NCBI RefSeq assembly: GCF_050624435.1 | Contig: NC_134539.1 | Span: 48,020,001-48,084,000, forward strand | Source of the DNA: Tenrec ecaudatus | Lineage: Eukaryota > Chordata > Mammalia > Afrosoricida > Tenrecidae | Direction of reading: 5' to 3' | Length of the DNA stretch: 64,000 nt | Part shown: in pieces, positions 46,171-57,063 of the stretch | How positions within the stretch are numbered: position 1 is the first letter of the stretch | How the letters are laid out: every line of letters starts with the position of its first letter | Made by a program: the position numbers and the translations under genes | Notes under the pieces: generated by a model | What the model was told of the DNA's origin: nothing | What the model saw: the letters and a program-made list of their open reading frames with translations, nothing else | The model's database searches: none

Positions 46171-46472
46171 CTAAACCACAGAGTGGTCATTGCTGTGAAC
46201 TCCAGCCAAGATCGTGTGGTTGAGGGAGGAAGCTGAGCGGTCGGAGCCTTCCGTGGGGCCGCTGGTGCTCTCAGTGCGCTGGCAGCAGAGGATCTGTCGG
46301 AAGGTGGCGCTCATCTCCTTGTCTCGGTAGGAGTAGATGATGGGGTTCATGGCCGAGTTGAATTCCGCAAGGAGAAGAAAAAATTTCTCATAGGCCAGAA
46401 CATTGCACTGTGGACAGCACACGTCCAGCAGCAATAAGACCAGTCCAGGGGTCCAGCAGACGATAAAGGCAC
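46171..46472 (-). CDS. LPAR1: LPAR1 last coding exon (lysophosphatidic acid receptor 1, C-terminal part)
   Basis: This exon encodes the last 99 residues plus two bases of a split glycine codon of the LPA receptor LPAR1, a class A GPCR of the plasma membrane that signals through Gi, Gq and G12/13. In order one sees the end of TM6 with the CWTP motif, an extracellular loop with DVCCPQC, TM7 with the NPIIY (NPxxY) motif, helix 8 (RDKEMSATFRQILCC, with the paired cysteines that GPCRs often palmitoylate) and a tail ending in HSVV, a PDZ-binding motif, then TAG. From memory it differs from human mainly at CNV for CDV and in the tail after CCQR. The reading frame stays open into the intron, but the homology starts exactly at a CACCGTAG/GTGCC acceptor, and a phase-1 junction completes the GAF glycine. 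The known family gene has an intron at this TM6 position. The upstream exon with TM1 to TM6 lies beyond the window. Confidence 0.97.
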
Positions 46473-46538
46473 CTACGGTGATGCCCAGGGCGTCAGCGGG
46501 ATTCAAGGAGAGAGAGAGAGAAAAAAAGAAAAAAGGAA
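46473..46538 (-). promoter_or_regulatory. LPAR1: LPAR1 final-intron 3' splice site
   Basis: Read on the minus strand, a long pyrimidine tract (46507-46538, ending in a CT dinucleotide run) is followed by about 34 bases with no AG until the acceptor AG at 46474-46473. CTGAC at 46496-46492 fits the branch-point consensus, with its adenine 20 bases from the exon. The tract is partly a CT/GA microsatellite, so its length may vary between individuals. Confidence 0.75.
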
Positions 46539-46894
46539 AACTTTACTATGAAGCACGTGACCATAGACTTTCAGGTACTGATCCAAATACTAAGATGCTG
46601 CAAGTCAAAGCTACTAATCATTTCGAATCAAATGTTCATTTCCTGAAATAATCAGAAAAAGGGGTCGGTAAAATGTCATTCATTCAGGTCCTGCAAAATA
46701 TTGATGAGGTATTGATGTTGATTATTTTGGGCAAAACACCAAGCATTTGAAAAGCAATGGAGACATGAAAGCCTGCACTCAGGAGACACCTTTCCACCGA
46801 CAGACATGGTTTGTACAGCCATATGACAGTTACCAGGGAAACTATAAGCATGAACGGCAGACGCTCTTTAACTTTACGAAAACCTGACTTCTGG

Positions 46895-47035
46895 TGGCCT
46901 GCACGGAAATCCTTGCTATGCCATTTAGCAACTTTGCTGAAGTTAGGTAAATGTTTCTCCAACCTCAGTTTCTTTAATCTGAAATATATAGATGGCAATA
47001 TTTACCTCGTCAATTTTGTTATAGGATTAAGTGCT
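46895..47035 (-). mobile_element. MIR SINE in LPAR1 intron
   Basis: AACTTTGCTGAAGTTAGGTAAATG, CAACCTCAGTTTCTTTAATCTG and TATAGGATTAAG in reverse MIR order. Confidence 0.55.
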
Positions 47036-47139
47036 AATAACCACTCAGTCTATATTACCAACATTGTTATTATCTGCTCAGTAGCACAGGGCTACTAAGA
47101 AATAGCAATTTCAAATGATGACACATATGTTTGCTTATT

Positions 47140-47345
47140 CAACAATTAATAACAGCAATGATTTTCTCTGCACTTCACAACTATCTCACCTAATCTCCGC
47201 CCTAGCTGTGTGAGGTAGAAACCAGTATTCCCATCATAAAGATGAAGGCCATGAGACCTAGAGAAAGGTCAAGTAACCTGCTTGGACACACAGAACTGGA
47301 AAATGGCAGGAAGGAGACCAGTCCTTGAGTTTCCGGTCTTAGAGG
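47140..47345 (+). mobile_element. MIR SINE in LPAR1 intron
   Basis: CACAACTATCTCACCTAATC, GTATTCCCATCATAAAGATGAAGG and GGTCAAGTAACCTGCTTGGACACAC follow the MIR consensus well. Confidence 0.7.
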
Positions 47346-47425
47346 CTGAAGCCGGCTCCTCTGTTCACGGTCCGGATAATACAACCTTATAGTTCTACTT
47401 TTTGAAACTAATAAAGTTACATATC

Positions 47426-47936
47426 TGTTACGGTAGTTACATAATCGGGTGTCAGTTTGAGGATTAAGAGTGAAGGCGTGGCGTCTAGCCTGTCACTCAG
47501 GATATAGCCAATGAGGCCTCTGCATGGGCTGGCCTTCTCCTGAGGATTCTGGGAACTCCTGTATTTTCCTCCTTGGCGGCAGGTGACTCTCTCTACTCAC
47601 TCCCTGCGAGACATTCCTGTGGAGAAGGCACATGGCGAGAGGTTGATGGAGCCAGAACTCTGGAGCCCAAGAAGTCACATGGAGATCCCTTCCAGCACTG
47701 AGATGCTCACAACACCACTGGATCCACAAGACTTCCCACCGACTGGCCTGTGATATATTCCTGCATTCGGAGTCATTGTATGTGTTTCGTGAGTGTAAAG
47801 AGGACTTTATAGATTGGTATCGGACATATGGGCTCATATCAGACTTGTGGACTTGATCTGGACTGGGCTGGGGTGTTTTCTCAATCTTCAATTGCTCTTG
47901 TCTTTGAGCTTGTTTCTCTCAACCCAGACTAACACA
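47426..47936 (+). mobile_element. Solo LTR, ERVL-MaLR (MLT1-related), in LPAR1 intron
   Basis: A 511-base LTR from TGTTACGGTAGTTACATAATC to CCCAGACTAACACA, with perfect 5-base duplications ATATC (47421-47425 and 47937-47941). It is the same family as the 26.2 kb copy. It lies antisense to LPAR1 about 950 bases upstream of the last exon. Solo LTR fossil, no internal region. Confidence 0.87.
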
Positions 47937-47941
47937 ATATC

Positions 47942-49186
47942 TTAAACCAAATGTTATTTATGCTTTAGCTGTTTTTTCTAATCGTGTTCTGCTTGGTTTG
48001 CTTTCTTCTCCCAACTATTCTAAATCAGGGAGATTTTACTCTAGATGTAAAAGATGGGATTACACATTAGATTCTCAATTCCATTTTATTTAGTCTTTAA
48101 AATCACTTTCTCATTGGGCTACTTGTGAAATCACATCACAACTCATTTCTGTGTGACCCCAGAATTTTCTAGGCTTTTTTAATGGAAAGGGCATGCGCCA
48201 ATAGGACCCAGAAGGATCCATCATTTCCTATTCCATAATACCTAATAGGTGCCACATGTGTTATCAGGCTTCACAATCACCAAGAGGGAAAGAGGTGATC
48301 CCAGCATGCCACTGGCATCTTTGGGTTTAAATGGGGGCTACCATAGGTGGACATAGGCTTGACCTGGTCACTTGGCTTTGGACCAACCCCAAGGAAAGAG
48401 TTTCACAAAATGTAAGCAAATGAAACTTTGCCTCCAGACAGCCCAGTTTTGAATGTGAACTTGCATTTTAGTTTTCGAACTTTTTCAGCAGGGCAATGAA
48501 AAGAAAGAATGGCGAAAAGTACCCCCAGGAAGCTCTTTCTTCTACAACATGAACGTGTACTGGTTTTAAACTGTTGTTCGCTTTGAAGAAAGTCTACGGT
48601 GCTTCATTCCCTGATAAATACAATACCTTACATTTCTCTTAGAGAGGAAAAAAATGTTTCAAATATCAGGAGCTAATAGCCAAGAAATGACTTGAACTTC
48701 AAGTGAAAATGTTAATAAAGTATTCAGTCCAAGTCCTTGAATTTCCTTGCTTGAAAATCACTCAGCAAGCTAAACATAAAGGAAAATCAAAGGAATGCCT
48801 CTTGGGTTTCAGAAATAATGCATTACTCACTGAGACGCCAGGAAGGGAATTATTCTCTCAGGGTGGAAAATGGCTGGATGGAAAATACATGGTCCCATTA
48901 TTCCATTTACTTGGAAACGAAAAACACACAGCCCCTTCATGAATGGGAGAGCATTCTTTCAAGTTTCTTTTTCTCTTTCTTTTATCAAAGCTCCGATTGA
49001 GTTCCAATTCAGAGCTTGAGAAGATAGCAGCAATGTGCAGCCCAGAAGACCAATTTTAAATAAAACGGTGCTTTTCTCCTTCTAGGAGACAGGAAGCCAA
49101 CATTTTACTTTCACATATAACTTCACTGTCCTTGTTAAAAAATGACAGGAGTAAAGTACATGCGGTTATCTGATACTTAAAGATCA
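47942..49186. other. LPAR1 intron, nothing recognised
   Basis: No repeat or coding signature identified. Confidence 0.5.
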
Positions 49187-49375
49187 TTGTTGCCGAGTTA
49201 ATTTTGACTCCTAGCATCTCTATATGACAAGATCATGATTGTTCCACAAGGTTGCCAAAGCTGTAACTCTTATGGGAGCAGACAGCCTCCTCTTTGTTCT
49301 CTGAAGTGGCTAGTGGGTTCGAACCTCTGACCTTTCTGTTAGTAGAGTAGTGCATTCAGCACTGTACCACTCCGA
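49187..49375 (-). mobile_element. AfroSINE (first of a tandem pair)
   Basis: GTTGCCGAGTTAATTTTGAC, TAACTCTTATGGGAGCAGAC, TAGTGGGTTCGAACCTCTGACC and GTACCACTCCGACTC head. Confidence 0.75.
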
Positions 49376-49562
49376 CTCTAACTCAAACTCACTGCGCCGA
49401 CCCTAGAGAACAGAGGAGAACTGTCCCTGCGGGTTTCTGAGACGCTGACTCTTTTCAAGACTAGAAAGCATCATCATTCTGCCTCAGAGCCACTGGTGGG
49501 TTCAAACTGTTGCCCCAAAGCTTAGCAGCCCAACACAAACTGTGCCACTACTATACCACACT
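49376..49562 (-). mobile_element. AfroSINE (second of a tandem pair)
   Basis: CTCACTGCGCCGACCCTAG, GTCCCTGCGGGTTTCTGAGAC, GTGGGTTCAAACTGTTGCC and AACTGTGCCACTACTATACC head. It abuts the previous copy, so one SINE inserted at or near the tail of the other. Confidence 0.75.
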
Positions 49563-49917
49563 GCTCCTTATTTGCTGTATAGACTTACTTCTAATTTAAA
49601 ATTCAAAAATGGGCAAAGTCTTTCCAAACAGAATCCAGGTCTTAGGAACTGGTCTAGCAAGCCCAGGACCCTTGCGGGGTTAGAGACTGAAGTGGGAAAC
49701 TCCCAGGGCCTGGCATACAAGTGAATACATGTGAACTCATACACTCACGAACTTGGGCATCTTCTCCTTCCCTTACTATAAGAAACTAGTTTTCAGTACT
49801 GTGATTGGAGCCACCACACCCTCACAACACTCTGTGCTTAGTCTCAGGCCTCCATTCAAGTCACTTCAGAAAATCATGGTACAGGACTCAGAAAATCAAC
49901 ATCTAAAACCAGTCATA

Positions 49918-50001
49918 TGAGGAGGGCCTTCAAAAGGGTTGAAGGAAAATTCCATTTTCTTTTAATATAACTGTCAACAAACTTTTTCAATTCCCCTTCT
50001 A
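49918..50001. mobile_element. Decayed mariner-like MITE
   Basis: TGAGGAGGGCCTTCAAAAGG at the left and AACTTTTTCAATTCCCCTTCT at the right resemble the 23.05-kb element. Confidence 0.5.
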
Positions 50002-50317
50002 TGGAATCTTTTCCACTTCTTCTTTCCCTTCTACAGAGATGTCAAAGATTAAATCAGCCAAAGATGAAAATGCACTAAAGAAATAGAAAATGGGACCTGC
50101 AAAATTCCAAGGAATTAGGCTTCTTTTTTTTTTTTTTTTTTATGTTTTCGAATGCTCGGTTTATTCACTGCAGACGCGCATCACACCATCCAAAAATAAA
50201 TAACTCAAACTACAAAGGATAAAAGGATTGGAGCACGCGTGATCATGAGTATGAACATGATAACAGCCCTTGGGTCAGAAAGACCCACGCCGGGAGGCAG
50301 ACAGCAGCGAGCGCGCG

Positions 50318-50352
50318 AAGATAGATGATAGATGACAGATAGATAGATAGAT
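50318..50352. repeat. GATA-type tract inside the retroposon
   Basis: GATAGATGATAGATGACAGATAGATAG-type repeat near the 3' part of the 50.1-50.9 kb retroposon. Confidence 0.85.
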
Positions 50353-50506
50353 ATAAATTTTAAAAGAGAGAGCCATGTGCAAGGGCCAGTCGAATTCTGC
50401 ACCTCAGCCAGGCCCTCTTCCTCTGTGAAGAGAGCTGATGGATGGATGGATAGATAGGTGAGCCTGATTCCGCACCTCAGCCAGGCCCTCTTCCTTTGTA
50501 AACAGA

Positions 50507-50572
50507 GGTGATGGATGGATGGATGGATGGATGGATGGATGGATGGATGGATGGATGGATGGATGGATGGAT
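50507..50572. repeat. GGAT tetranucleotide array
   Basis: About 16 near-perfect GGAT units forming the repeat core of the retroposon. A shorter run is at 50439-50452. Confidence 0.97.
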
Positions 50573-51224
50573 GAGAGGGAGACTGACACAGAGAAACCTC
50601 ACACAGGATGGCCTCCCCTAGACTCTCAGAGGAAAGAGCCACACACTCATAAGCCAATCTCTCAGAAGCCATAAAACAAATACGGAGCCACATGCTGCTC
50701 ACGCCGGGAGGCAGAGCGTGCTGAGGGCAAAGCCGACTCCGCACTCCTAGCCTCCCCCCCTCCTCCCCCCCGGGCACAAGCGGACTGCAGGAAGAGACTA
50801 GGGGCCCGCAGACAGAGTGAGAGGAGCGGTCCCATTCGCTGTGAATGTCCGTCCCTCGTCTGGCGCGGCTTAGGTCCGGCTCGGGAGAGCGCAACAGTAC
50901 CACATCAATCAGGTGTAATTAGGCTTTTAATCAACCTGGAATGTACATTCTGAAACTCCTTGCTCAAATCATGAATTTTCCCCCTTCTAAAAACATAAAA
51001 CATGCCATATTCAAGCCCCATAAGCAATCATAGGCAATCCTAACTCAATCAGATTGGTAGAATCTAAGCTGTGTATCAGAGACCCTATCAACACCTAATC
51101 AGTACAAAGCCAAGTGCATACATGTAAGAGGGTTAATAAGAATGTAAGGAACTCCTGTCTTAGCATCGGTGCATTAAAGCGGAGAATAGTTTCCTGTCTA
51201 GTTCATATAGCATGTTGAGGATAA

Positions 51225-51595
51225 AGCTGAGTCAGCTCCTTGCATTACCAAGCATGATGTCCTTCTCTAGGGACTGGTCTCTCCTGACAACCTGTCCAAA
51301 GTCTGTGAAATGAAGTCTCGTCATCCCTTCCTTTACGGAGTATTCGGGCTGTACTTCTTCCAAGATAGAGTTGCTGGTTCTTTTCGCAGCCCATAGTGCA
51401 TCACGCTTGGTAAAGCAGAGGGGCAGCAAAAACAGGAAAGCCCACAACAAGACGGGCCGCAACAAGGGCTCAAATATAAGCACAACTGTGAGGATGGAGC
51501 AGGACTGGGGACCGTTCCAATCTGTTGTACATAAGGTCACCGTGAGTCTGAACCGACTCAAGGAACTAAGAACTCAATGGTACCTAAAACAACAT
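51225..51595. mobile_element. RTE LINE 3' end with 5' inversion (twin-primed)
   Basis: The right part (about 51403-51595) reads as RTE 3' end on the plus strand: AACAAGGGCTCAAATATAAG, TTGTACATAAGGTCACCGTGAGTCTGAACCGACTCAA-type tail. The left part (51235-51402) reads as the preceding RTE segment on the minus strand, encoding LEEVQPEYSVKEGMTRLHFTDFGQVVRRDQSLEKDIMLG. Both share CATCA(T/C)GCTTGGTAA at the junction, so the 5' part was inverted at insertion. Confidence 0.75.
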
Positions 51596-52399
51596 AGATA
51601 CAAGGCACGCATAGAAGAAGCGGCTCTTCCTAGAGCAAACTTCACTCCCTTATACATCTGTCAAATCAATCTGTGGGGGCTGCCTTGCCCACAAAGAGGG
51701 AGAGTGCTGGAATGTAGACTCAGAGAGGAAGGAGGCAGTTTGGGAACAACAGGTCACAGCTGCAGAACAAGATCCGATTACCACACCTTCTCTCAAATCT
51801 ACACAACTTCATCAGCTGAATAATGCTTACCATCTGGGCTCACAATTACAGTCTTTTTTTCTGGAGCGATTTTTTCCTAACTTTGCCTACATATGGAACT
51901 TAAGAACCAAAGTTACCAGGAGAAAAAAAAAATGTTCTCGACAGAGAGGACCTCTAGGGAGAGAGCTCAAGATTTTTGATGAAAAAATCAGAGTTTTTCC
52001 CAGTCTGGCTGGAAAATGTGTGCTTTTCACAAAATCAGACACCCCACAGATTAAAAACAAATCAAGATAAACCAATTCTCCACTGGGCTGTGCCCAAGTT
52101 AACCTCTCCTAAGCTCATTTTTCTCATGGGGTCTCAGAACAGTCCTCCCTAGCTCCGAGACTTGTGATGGTAATGAAACAATAATAATAAAAGTTTCTAA
52201 TGCCATTAAGTGATGTGTTCTTTCCAGGGAAGGTCTGTTCGTCTCCCAGCAGCCAGTCCATGTTCCTCCATCTCTGTTGCTGCGGCTGGCCTTCGCCTAC
52301 ACCCTGAGGGCGAGAAGGAATGACTGCAGGGCTTCTGGACCTGCAACAAATGTTGTGTGAATGAGAGAAAAACTTCTCTGTGTTGAGTCACTGATATTT

Positions 52400-52685
52400 G
52401 TGGTTGACAGTTGACCCCAGAACGTGTGGGCTGCCAACCCTGGGAACTGTTGGAGCCCTGCCAACATCCCACTGACCTTGAATCCACAGGATTCTGCACC
52501 TACCGCCCTGTGAGCTCCGTTTCCTGCTTCACCTTCTGTATCATGGGCCTGCAGCTACCTGAGTCTGATGACTCATGAACTTGAGTTGGGCTGGGCTAAG
52601 CATCCATCTTGATGTAAAGCTCTTTCTTATACATAGATGAGTGTTACAGCTTTTGTATCTCTGGACAACCCAACCTAGCTCACTA
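52400..52685 (+). mobile_element. Decayed ERVL-MaLR-like LTR
   Basis: The stretch shares with the better LTRs the phrases GAATCCACAGGATTC, CCGCCCTGTGAGC, ACTTGAGTTGGGCTGGG and CTCTTTCTTATACATA, ending CAACCCAACCTAGCTCA. No flanking duplication is apparent, so it is an older or truncated fossil. The 5' limit is uncertain. Confidence 0.55.
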
Positions 52686-55349
52686 ATCTAGGGTGGGTCG
52701 TTGGATAACAGCAAGTTAAGCATGGGTTTACTTGTGTTTATTTATTAATCTGTTGTGAATACATTCACATGGAGTTCACATATGGTGGGTTTAAAAAAAG
52801 GTGGGGGGAAACTGATTCACTGAAGACTAGTATGTAGACACAAGTAAGCCTATGCTGGGAACTCCGTAACTTCCATAACATTAATGGTGTTCGTTTTGCA
52901 GTATCACTTGTCATGGTAGCTTGCTAGTCTTCTTGTTAGTGGGAAAGTAAGGCAGGCAATCCATGTTTTATTTTCAGGAGCACTTTCTTATCCTCTGGTT
53001 AATGTTTCTATAGAACAATGTGTGTCCTACTGTAGTGGATACAATATCCTCTTGAACCTCTGAGGATATTAATTAAAATTTATTTGATGCTATGCTGTGT
53101 TTCCTATGCTCTATGTTTCCCTATAAGATGCTGGGCTGCACATAAAAACAAGGAGGTCACTATTGCTCAGGGAACATCGGATCGTTACACAGATTTCCCC
53201 AAATCGAGGCCTCCATTAATTTGGGAAAACAGTCTAACAAACTGCTTCCAACATCAGCTATTTCTTGTATCCCAAACATCGAGTGAATCTCATCTAACGC
53301 ACAGGCAAAATGCAGTATTAGGTAACCTCCCAGGAGATGTGTATCTCTCGGAGCGTGCTGATCTGGGGATGCAGAAAAATGTAATCTCTATAATGCTTAA
53401 ATTATACACCGAGTAACCCATGGAGCCTTCTAGTTAGCTCCAAATTCTGCACGAGCAAGAGACTGACGTTAGCAAATGAAATTCAAGATGCACGGAGTCC
53501 TGTGTTCTTATAAACACATACACCATACTTCCCAGCATAGCTAATGTTCTTCCATGGCAATATCCGACTTCTGAGGTCTCTGTACATGCTAAGCACACCA
53601 CAAGGAAATGCTTCTCTTGGCTTGCAGCAAAGCCAATGCCGTTCGAACAATGCTAAGTCGTTTACTCCCTAAACAGGTCTTCTGCGTGATGGCCAACTCT
53701 GTCTGGGGTTGGGGTTAACTCGGGCTCAGCAGAGTGTAAATGATTACTCAGCAATAACCAAGGATCAACGCTACTCCAAAAGTCTACTAGACCATAAACC
53801 TTGCCTATCTTCAAATGAGAGATAGGCATATGCATTTAACTGATAAAACACAGATATAAAACATCTGTAGGGATACAGTTAACGGTATTTTACTCTCGGA
53901 AAGATCCTGAAACGTATAACTTTTCACTTGCAGTAGAGTATGAGACACAACCAAAGACGGTACCAGTTATTATTCTTCATGTAGAAACCAATTCATCATT
54001 CTCAGAATGGTCAAATCTGTTGTTTCCTAGACTTAGTAATAAATTGCAGATTTTTAAAAACCATATTATTTCTTCCTTATCTTAAAAGTAATAAATCTTC
54101 CCCTGTGCAGAAAATCAATGCTGTCAACTCCTGACCAGCACCATCCATCTCACAGTGTGATACAAAACTGGTTGCGCGACTTGCCGTTACCAAGGCAATC
54201 GGAATAATATTTACCCCTTTAAAAGATAAATGAAATTCCCCCGAAGAACCTTACTCTAACAAAAGTTCAACACAAACAGGAAGTTTATAATTAGTTTCGC
54301 AACATACTTAATTTTCAGCAATGAATTGTTTCTCCCCTAACGAGAGACGTCTAAATGAATGCCAACATTTCGCTCAAGAGTGCTCCTAGAGCCCAGCTGA
54401 GGGGTGGCAGCAGCCTGTCCTCTGCAGGGCACCAACTCTGTGTTGCTCAGGAAATGCAGGACAAAAACATAATGGAAATGTCATTTATCACTCATTTCCT
54501 TACCAACAAATTGGGGAAAATATTTACAACTTAATCCAAAAGCAAAGTCAGGGTGTGTGTGTGTGTGTGGCAGGGGCGGGGGGGGGGGGTTTACAAACTA
54601 AAATCACCTTTCGGTGCACATTTTATGCACCTGTATAGGCGTGTGTGTCTTTAACAGCAGAAAGCAGAAAAGCGAAAGCAGGAGTTGTCATTGTGGCCAT
54701 TCTTCCGGAGGCCGGTTATGTCTCCTATGATCGCCAAATGTCCTGGACTGATATGTACAAAGCACAGATTCTTGGCGGGGGCGGCGGGAAGGACAGTCTG
54801 TTCTAATATAATGTCATGGCTATGTGCCTAAGACTCCTCCCATTATAAAAATGGTGCGATAACAATGACTATCCAGTTGGGAAATGGGTGCTACAGCGAA
54901 AGGGTTCCAGGTTTACTATCATAAATGTATTTTTTTCCTACATGGATATCAATTCTTTTCCAAGTTGAGTAAAAAAAAAAATGTTGTCAGAAAACCTGAC
55001 AAAGCCAAGTCTAAGCATCATAATCCAAATTCCATTCCAGAAATCCTAATCTAAAACCAATCATTTCTAAAGGCTTCAAAATAGGCTGCAACAATGTCAC
55101 ATATAGTACTTATCCTATAGATCCACACACAAGAAATTATACATGCGCGCTGTAAGGAATTCATGACACATATATTATGAAAAAAATAAAATAATCTAGA
55201 TAATCATAAGAGATATGTTAAACTACATCCATAAAGTGGAACCCTAGTCATCTCTAAGAATTGTATTCAAATATCCTATCTGTCTTTCCTGGTACAGAAT
55301 GATCACTCAGACCCATTGTTCAGTTAAAAAGAGCAAGATCTGCAATACC
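52686..55349. other. LPAR1 intron, nothing recognised
   Basis: A 2.7-kb stretch with no SINE or LINE that I can name, which is unusual for this repeat-dense window. The 110-codon frame at 53084-53416 has no known motif. Confidence 0.5.
54552..54590. repeat. TG run followed by a G run
   Basis: GT units to 54569, then a run of about ten G within 54576-54590. Possible G-quadruplex-prone spot. Confidence 0.9.
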
Positions 55350-55415
55350 TCTTGGGCCTTAAAAACTTTCCATCTTTAATTCCACTTTTCCATGAACACT
55401 GAAAGCCCCCCTCGT
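55350..55415. mobile_element. Truncated mariner-like MITE
   Basis: CCTTAAAAACTTTCCATCTTTAATTCC and CATGAACACTGAAAGCCCCCCTC follow the interior and right end of the 23.05-kb element. Lies in the LPAR1 intron. Confidence 0.5.
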
Positions 55416-56449
55416 CTGTAAAATATGCCTAAATTATGCTTTAATAATAATTATCAGCAACAACAAATGTACTTACAGACAGATTCCCTCTAATAAACCC
55501 CAAGTGAGCTACAGTCAGTTAATTTTTAAATGTTTACAATAGAAATCATACCCTCAGTGTCGGCCTTAAAGTATAAATTAATATTTATTTCGCAGACCTT
55601 TGACAGAGAGCCAAGGCCTTTTAGTTCAATATGCATCTACTGACTGGAGCGCGATGCCATCTTGCCAGTAAAAGGCGCACTCAGAAAGCACTGCATACCA
55701 GTTCCGGTTTGTCTCGTGTGAAGCTGAGTCGGCACTTAAAACTGTTACAAAGCCTTGTCGACATTTTATTTGCAGCCCCCATTTGGACAGGCGTTTTCAC
55801 TAGCAAGCTGAAATACTTGGGAAAGGGGGCAGGTTAGCTGAGAGCATATATTTCTATTCTATGTAAGAATACTGAGAGAGGTAGACCTGAGTTCAAGTAC
55901 TATTTTCTTCCCCGACTAGCTGGACAGCTTGGAACGTTAGTCACCTCTGCTTCCATGTTCACCCCGCAGCGAGGACTGACAGTACACAGAGAATCCAAAG
56001 CACAGGGCTGCCTACTAGGTTGCCTGCCCACCCCCTGCTTCGGGGCATAGCCAAGGCATACTCTTAAAAGATATCTGGGTATTTAGGATAAAGGATTGGC
56101 TGTCCCTACCTGGAGATAGAAAATGGAAGTGTTGCATCCCTGCTAGGCCTGTGACACTAGCCGCCCCTTCACTCTCCTCTCTCGGCTGTCCTCCTGAGGC
56201 CGGACAGCATGCCAAGCAACCCGCCAGCATTTCTTGATGGGCACTCAAACTCTAGGTCCAGCCCTCTTTCTGCTTAAAGTTGAAAATGAGTGGTTCCTTT
56301 TCAGCTCTTAGATTCAGACCTCTATCTGAGCCAGATATATACTTGAGGGGGAAAAAAAACCATTAAGAGAACATTTCTTTCAAGGATTTGGACAGAGACT
56401 TCCCATTTCTTGTAGGTCATGGCCAGGGCAGGAGGCCGTGGGTGGGGTT
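55416..56449. other. LPAR1 intron, nothing recognised
   Basis: No repeat or coding signature identified. Confidence 0.5.
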
Positions 56450-56545
56450 TGTTGTTGCTGGGTCATCTAGCTGATTTTAACTCGGAGTGACCCCCTGTTG
56501 ACAGAGTAGAATATTGGATTGACTAGATAGCAATCTTTCTGGAGA
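56450..56545 (-). mobile_element. AfroSINE tail fragment
   Basis: TTGTTGTTGCTGGGTCATC, TTTTAACTCGGAGTGACC. It abuts a forward copy, giving a head-to-head-like pair. Confidence 0.55.
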
Positions 56546-56546
56546 G

Positions 56547-56760
56547 AAGTCCTGTCGGTGTGGTATGGTGGTGACGCCCTCAACTATGAACTAAAAGGAC
56601 AGCAGTTCGAATCCACCAGCGCTGTGCAGAAGCAAGCTGTGGTCATGTGCTTCTCCAGAGACTCCAGCCTTGATACCATGCGAAGCTCTTTGACTCCCCG
56701 CTGCCAGGTTACCAGGGGTCCGCATGGACTCAGTGGTGCTGGGTTGGTTTGGGGTTTTAC
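56547..56760 (+). mobile_element. AfroSINE
   Basis: AGTCCTGTCGGTGTGGTATGG head, CAGCAGTTCGAATCCACCAGC, and TGGACTCAGTGGTGCTGGGTTGG tail. Confidence 0.75.
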
Positions 56761-57063
56761 TTTGTATATGCATAAAAAGGCCTTTCTGAGGATGGCAGGT
56801 AGAGATATCCTTCCCTATAGAAGCTGTATAGTCCAGGCTAGCCGCACTGAGTGGACCTGAAAGGTAGTTCAAATTCCACACCGGGCATCATGGGTTTTAG
56901 AGGTGGAGGATGAACACTGGCAGCTAGAGGAGACTGCCTTTGGAGGTGCCGACTTTCCTTCCCTGGGGGCCTGGGAGCAGAATTGAATGGTCATGGTTCG
57001 TCGGCCACCACGAAATTATAGGGGAAACCGTTATCACCGTCGTTAACGAGAGACGGGTATCAC

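Larger units (their letters stand above)
50113..50926 (-). mobile_element. GC-rich composite poly-A retroposon with repeat core (SVA-like layout)
   Basis: The insert 50123-50916 is flanked by identical 10-base duplications AATTAGGCTT (50113-50122 and 50917-50926). On the minus strand it ends in an 18-base poly-A (poly-T 50124-50141) preceded by AATAAA at 50160-50165, so it was retroposed. Its 5' half is CpG-rich. The middle holds a GGAT tetranucleotide array (50507-50572) and two copies, about 74 bases apart, of a unit containing CACCTCAGCCAGGCCCTCTT (50392-50445, 50466-50518). A CACGCCGGGAGGCAGA motif occurs at both 50286 and 50700. The 232-codon frame inside is Ser-Ile-His-Pro repeats from the array, not a recognised protein. 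Source transcript unknown; an LTR-derived RNA is possible. Confidence 0.8.

Noticed and set aside
46473-46506. Extension of the LPAR1 frame upstream to a methionine
   Set aside because: Homology stops exactly at the acceptor; the upstream residues are intron with branch site and pyrimidine tract.
50205-50903. A 232-codon open frame, the longest in the window
   Set aside because: It reads through the GGAT array (Ser-Ile-His-Pro repeats) and a CpG-rich part of a retroposed unit. No known domain and no independent support.
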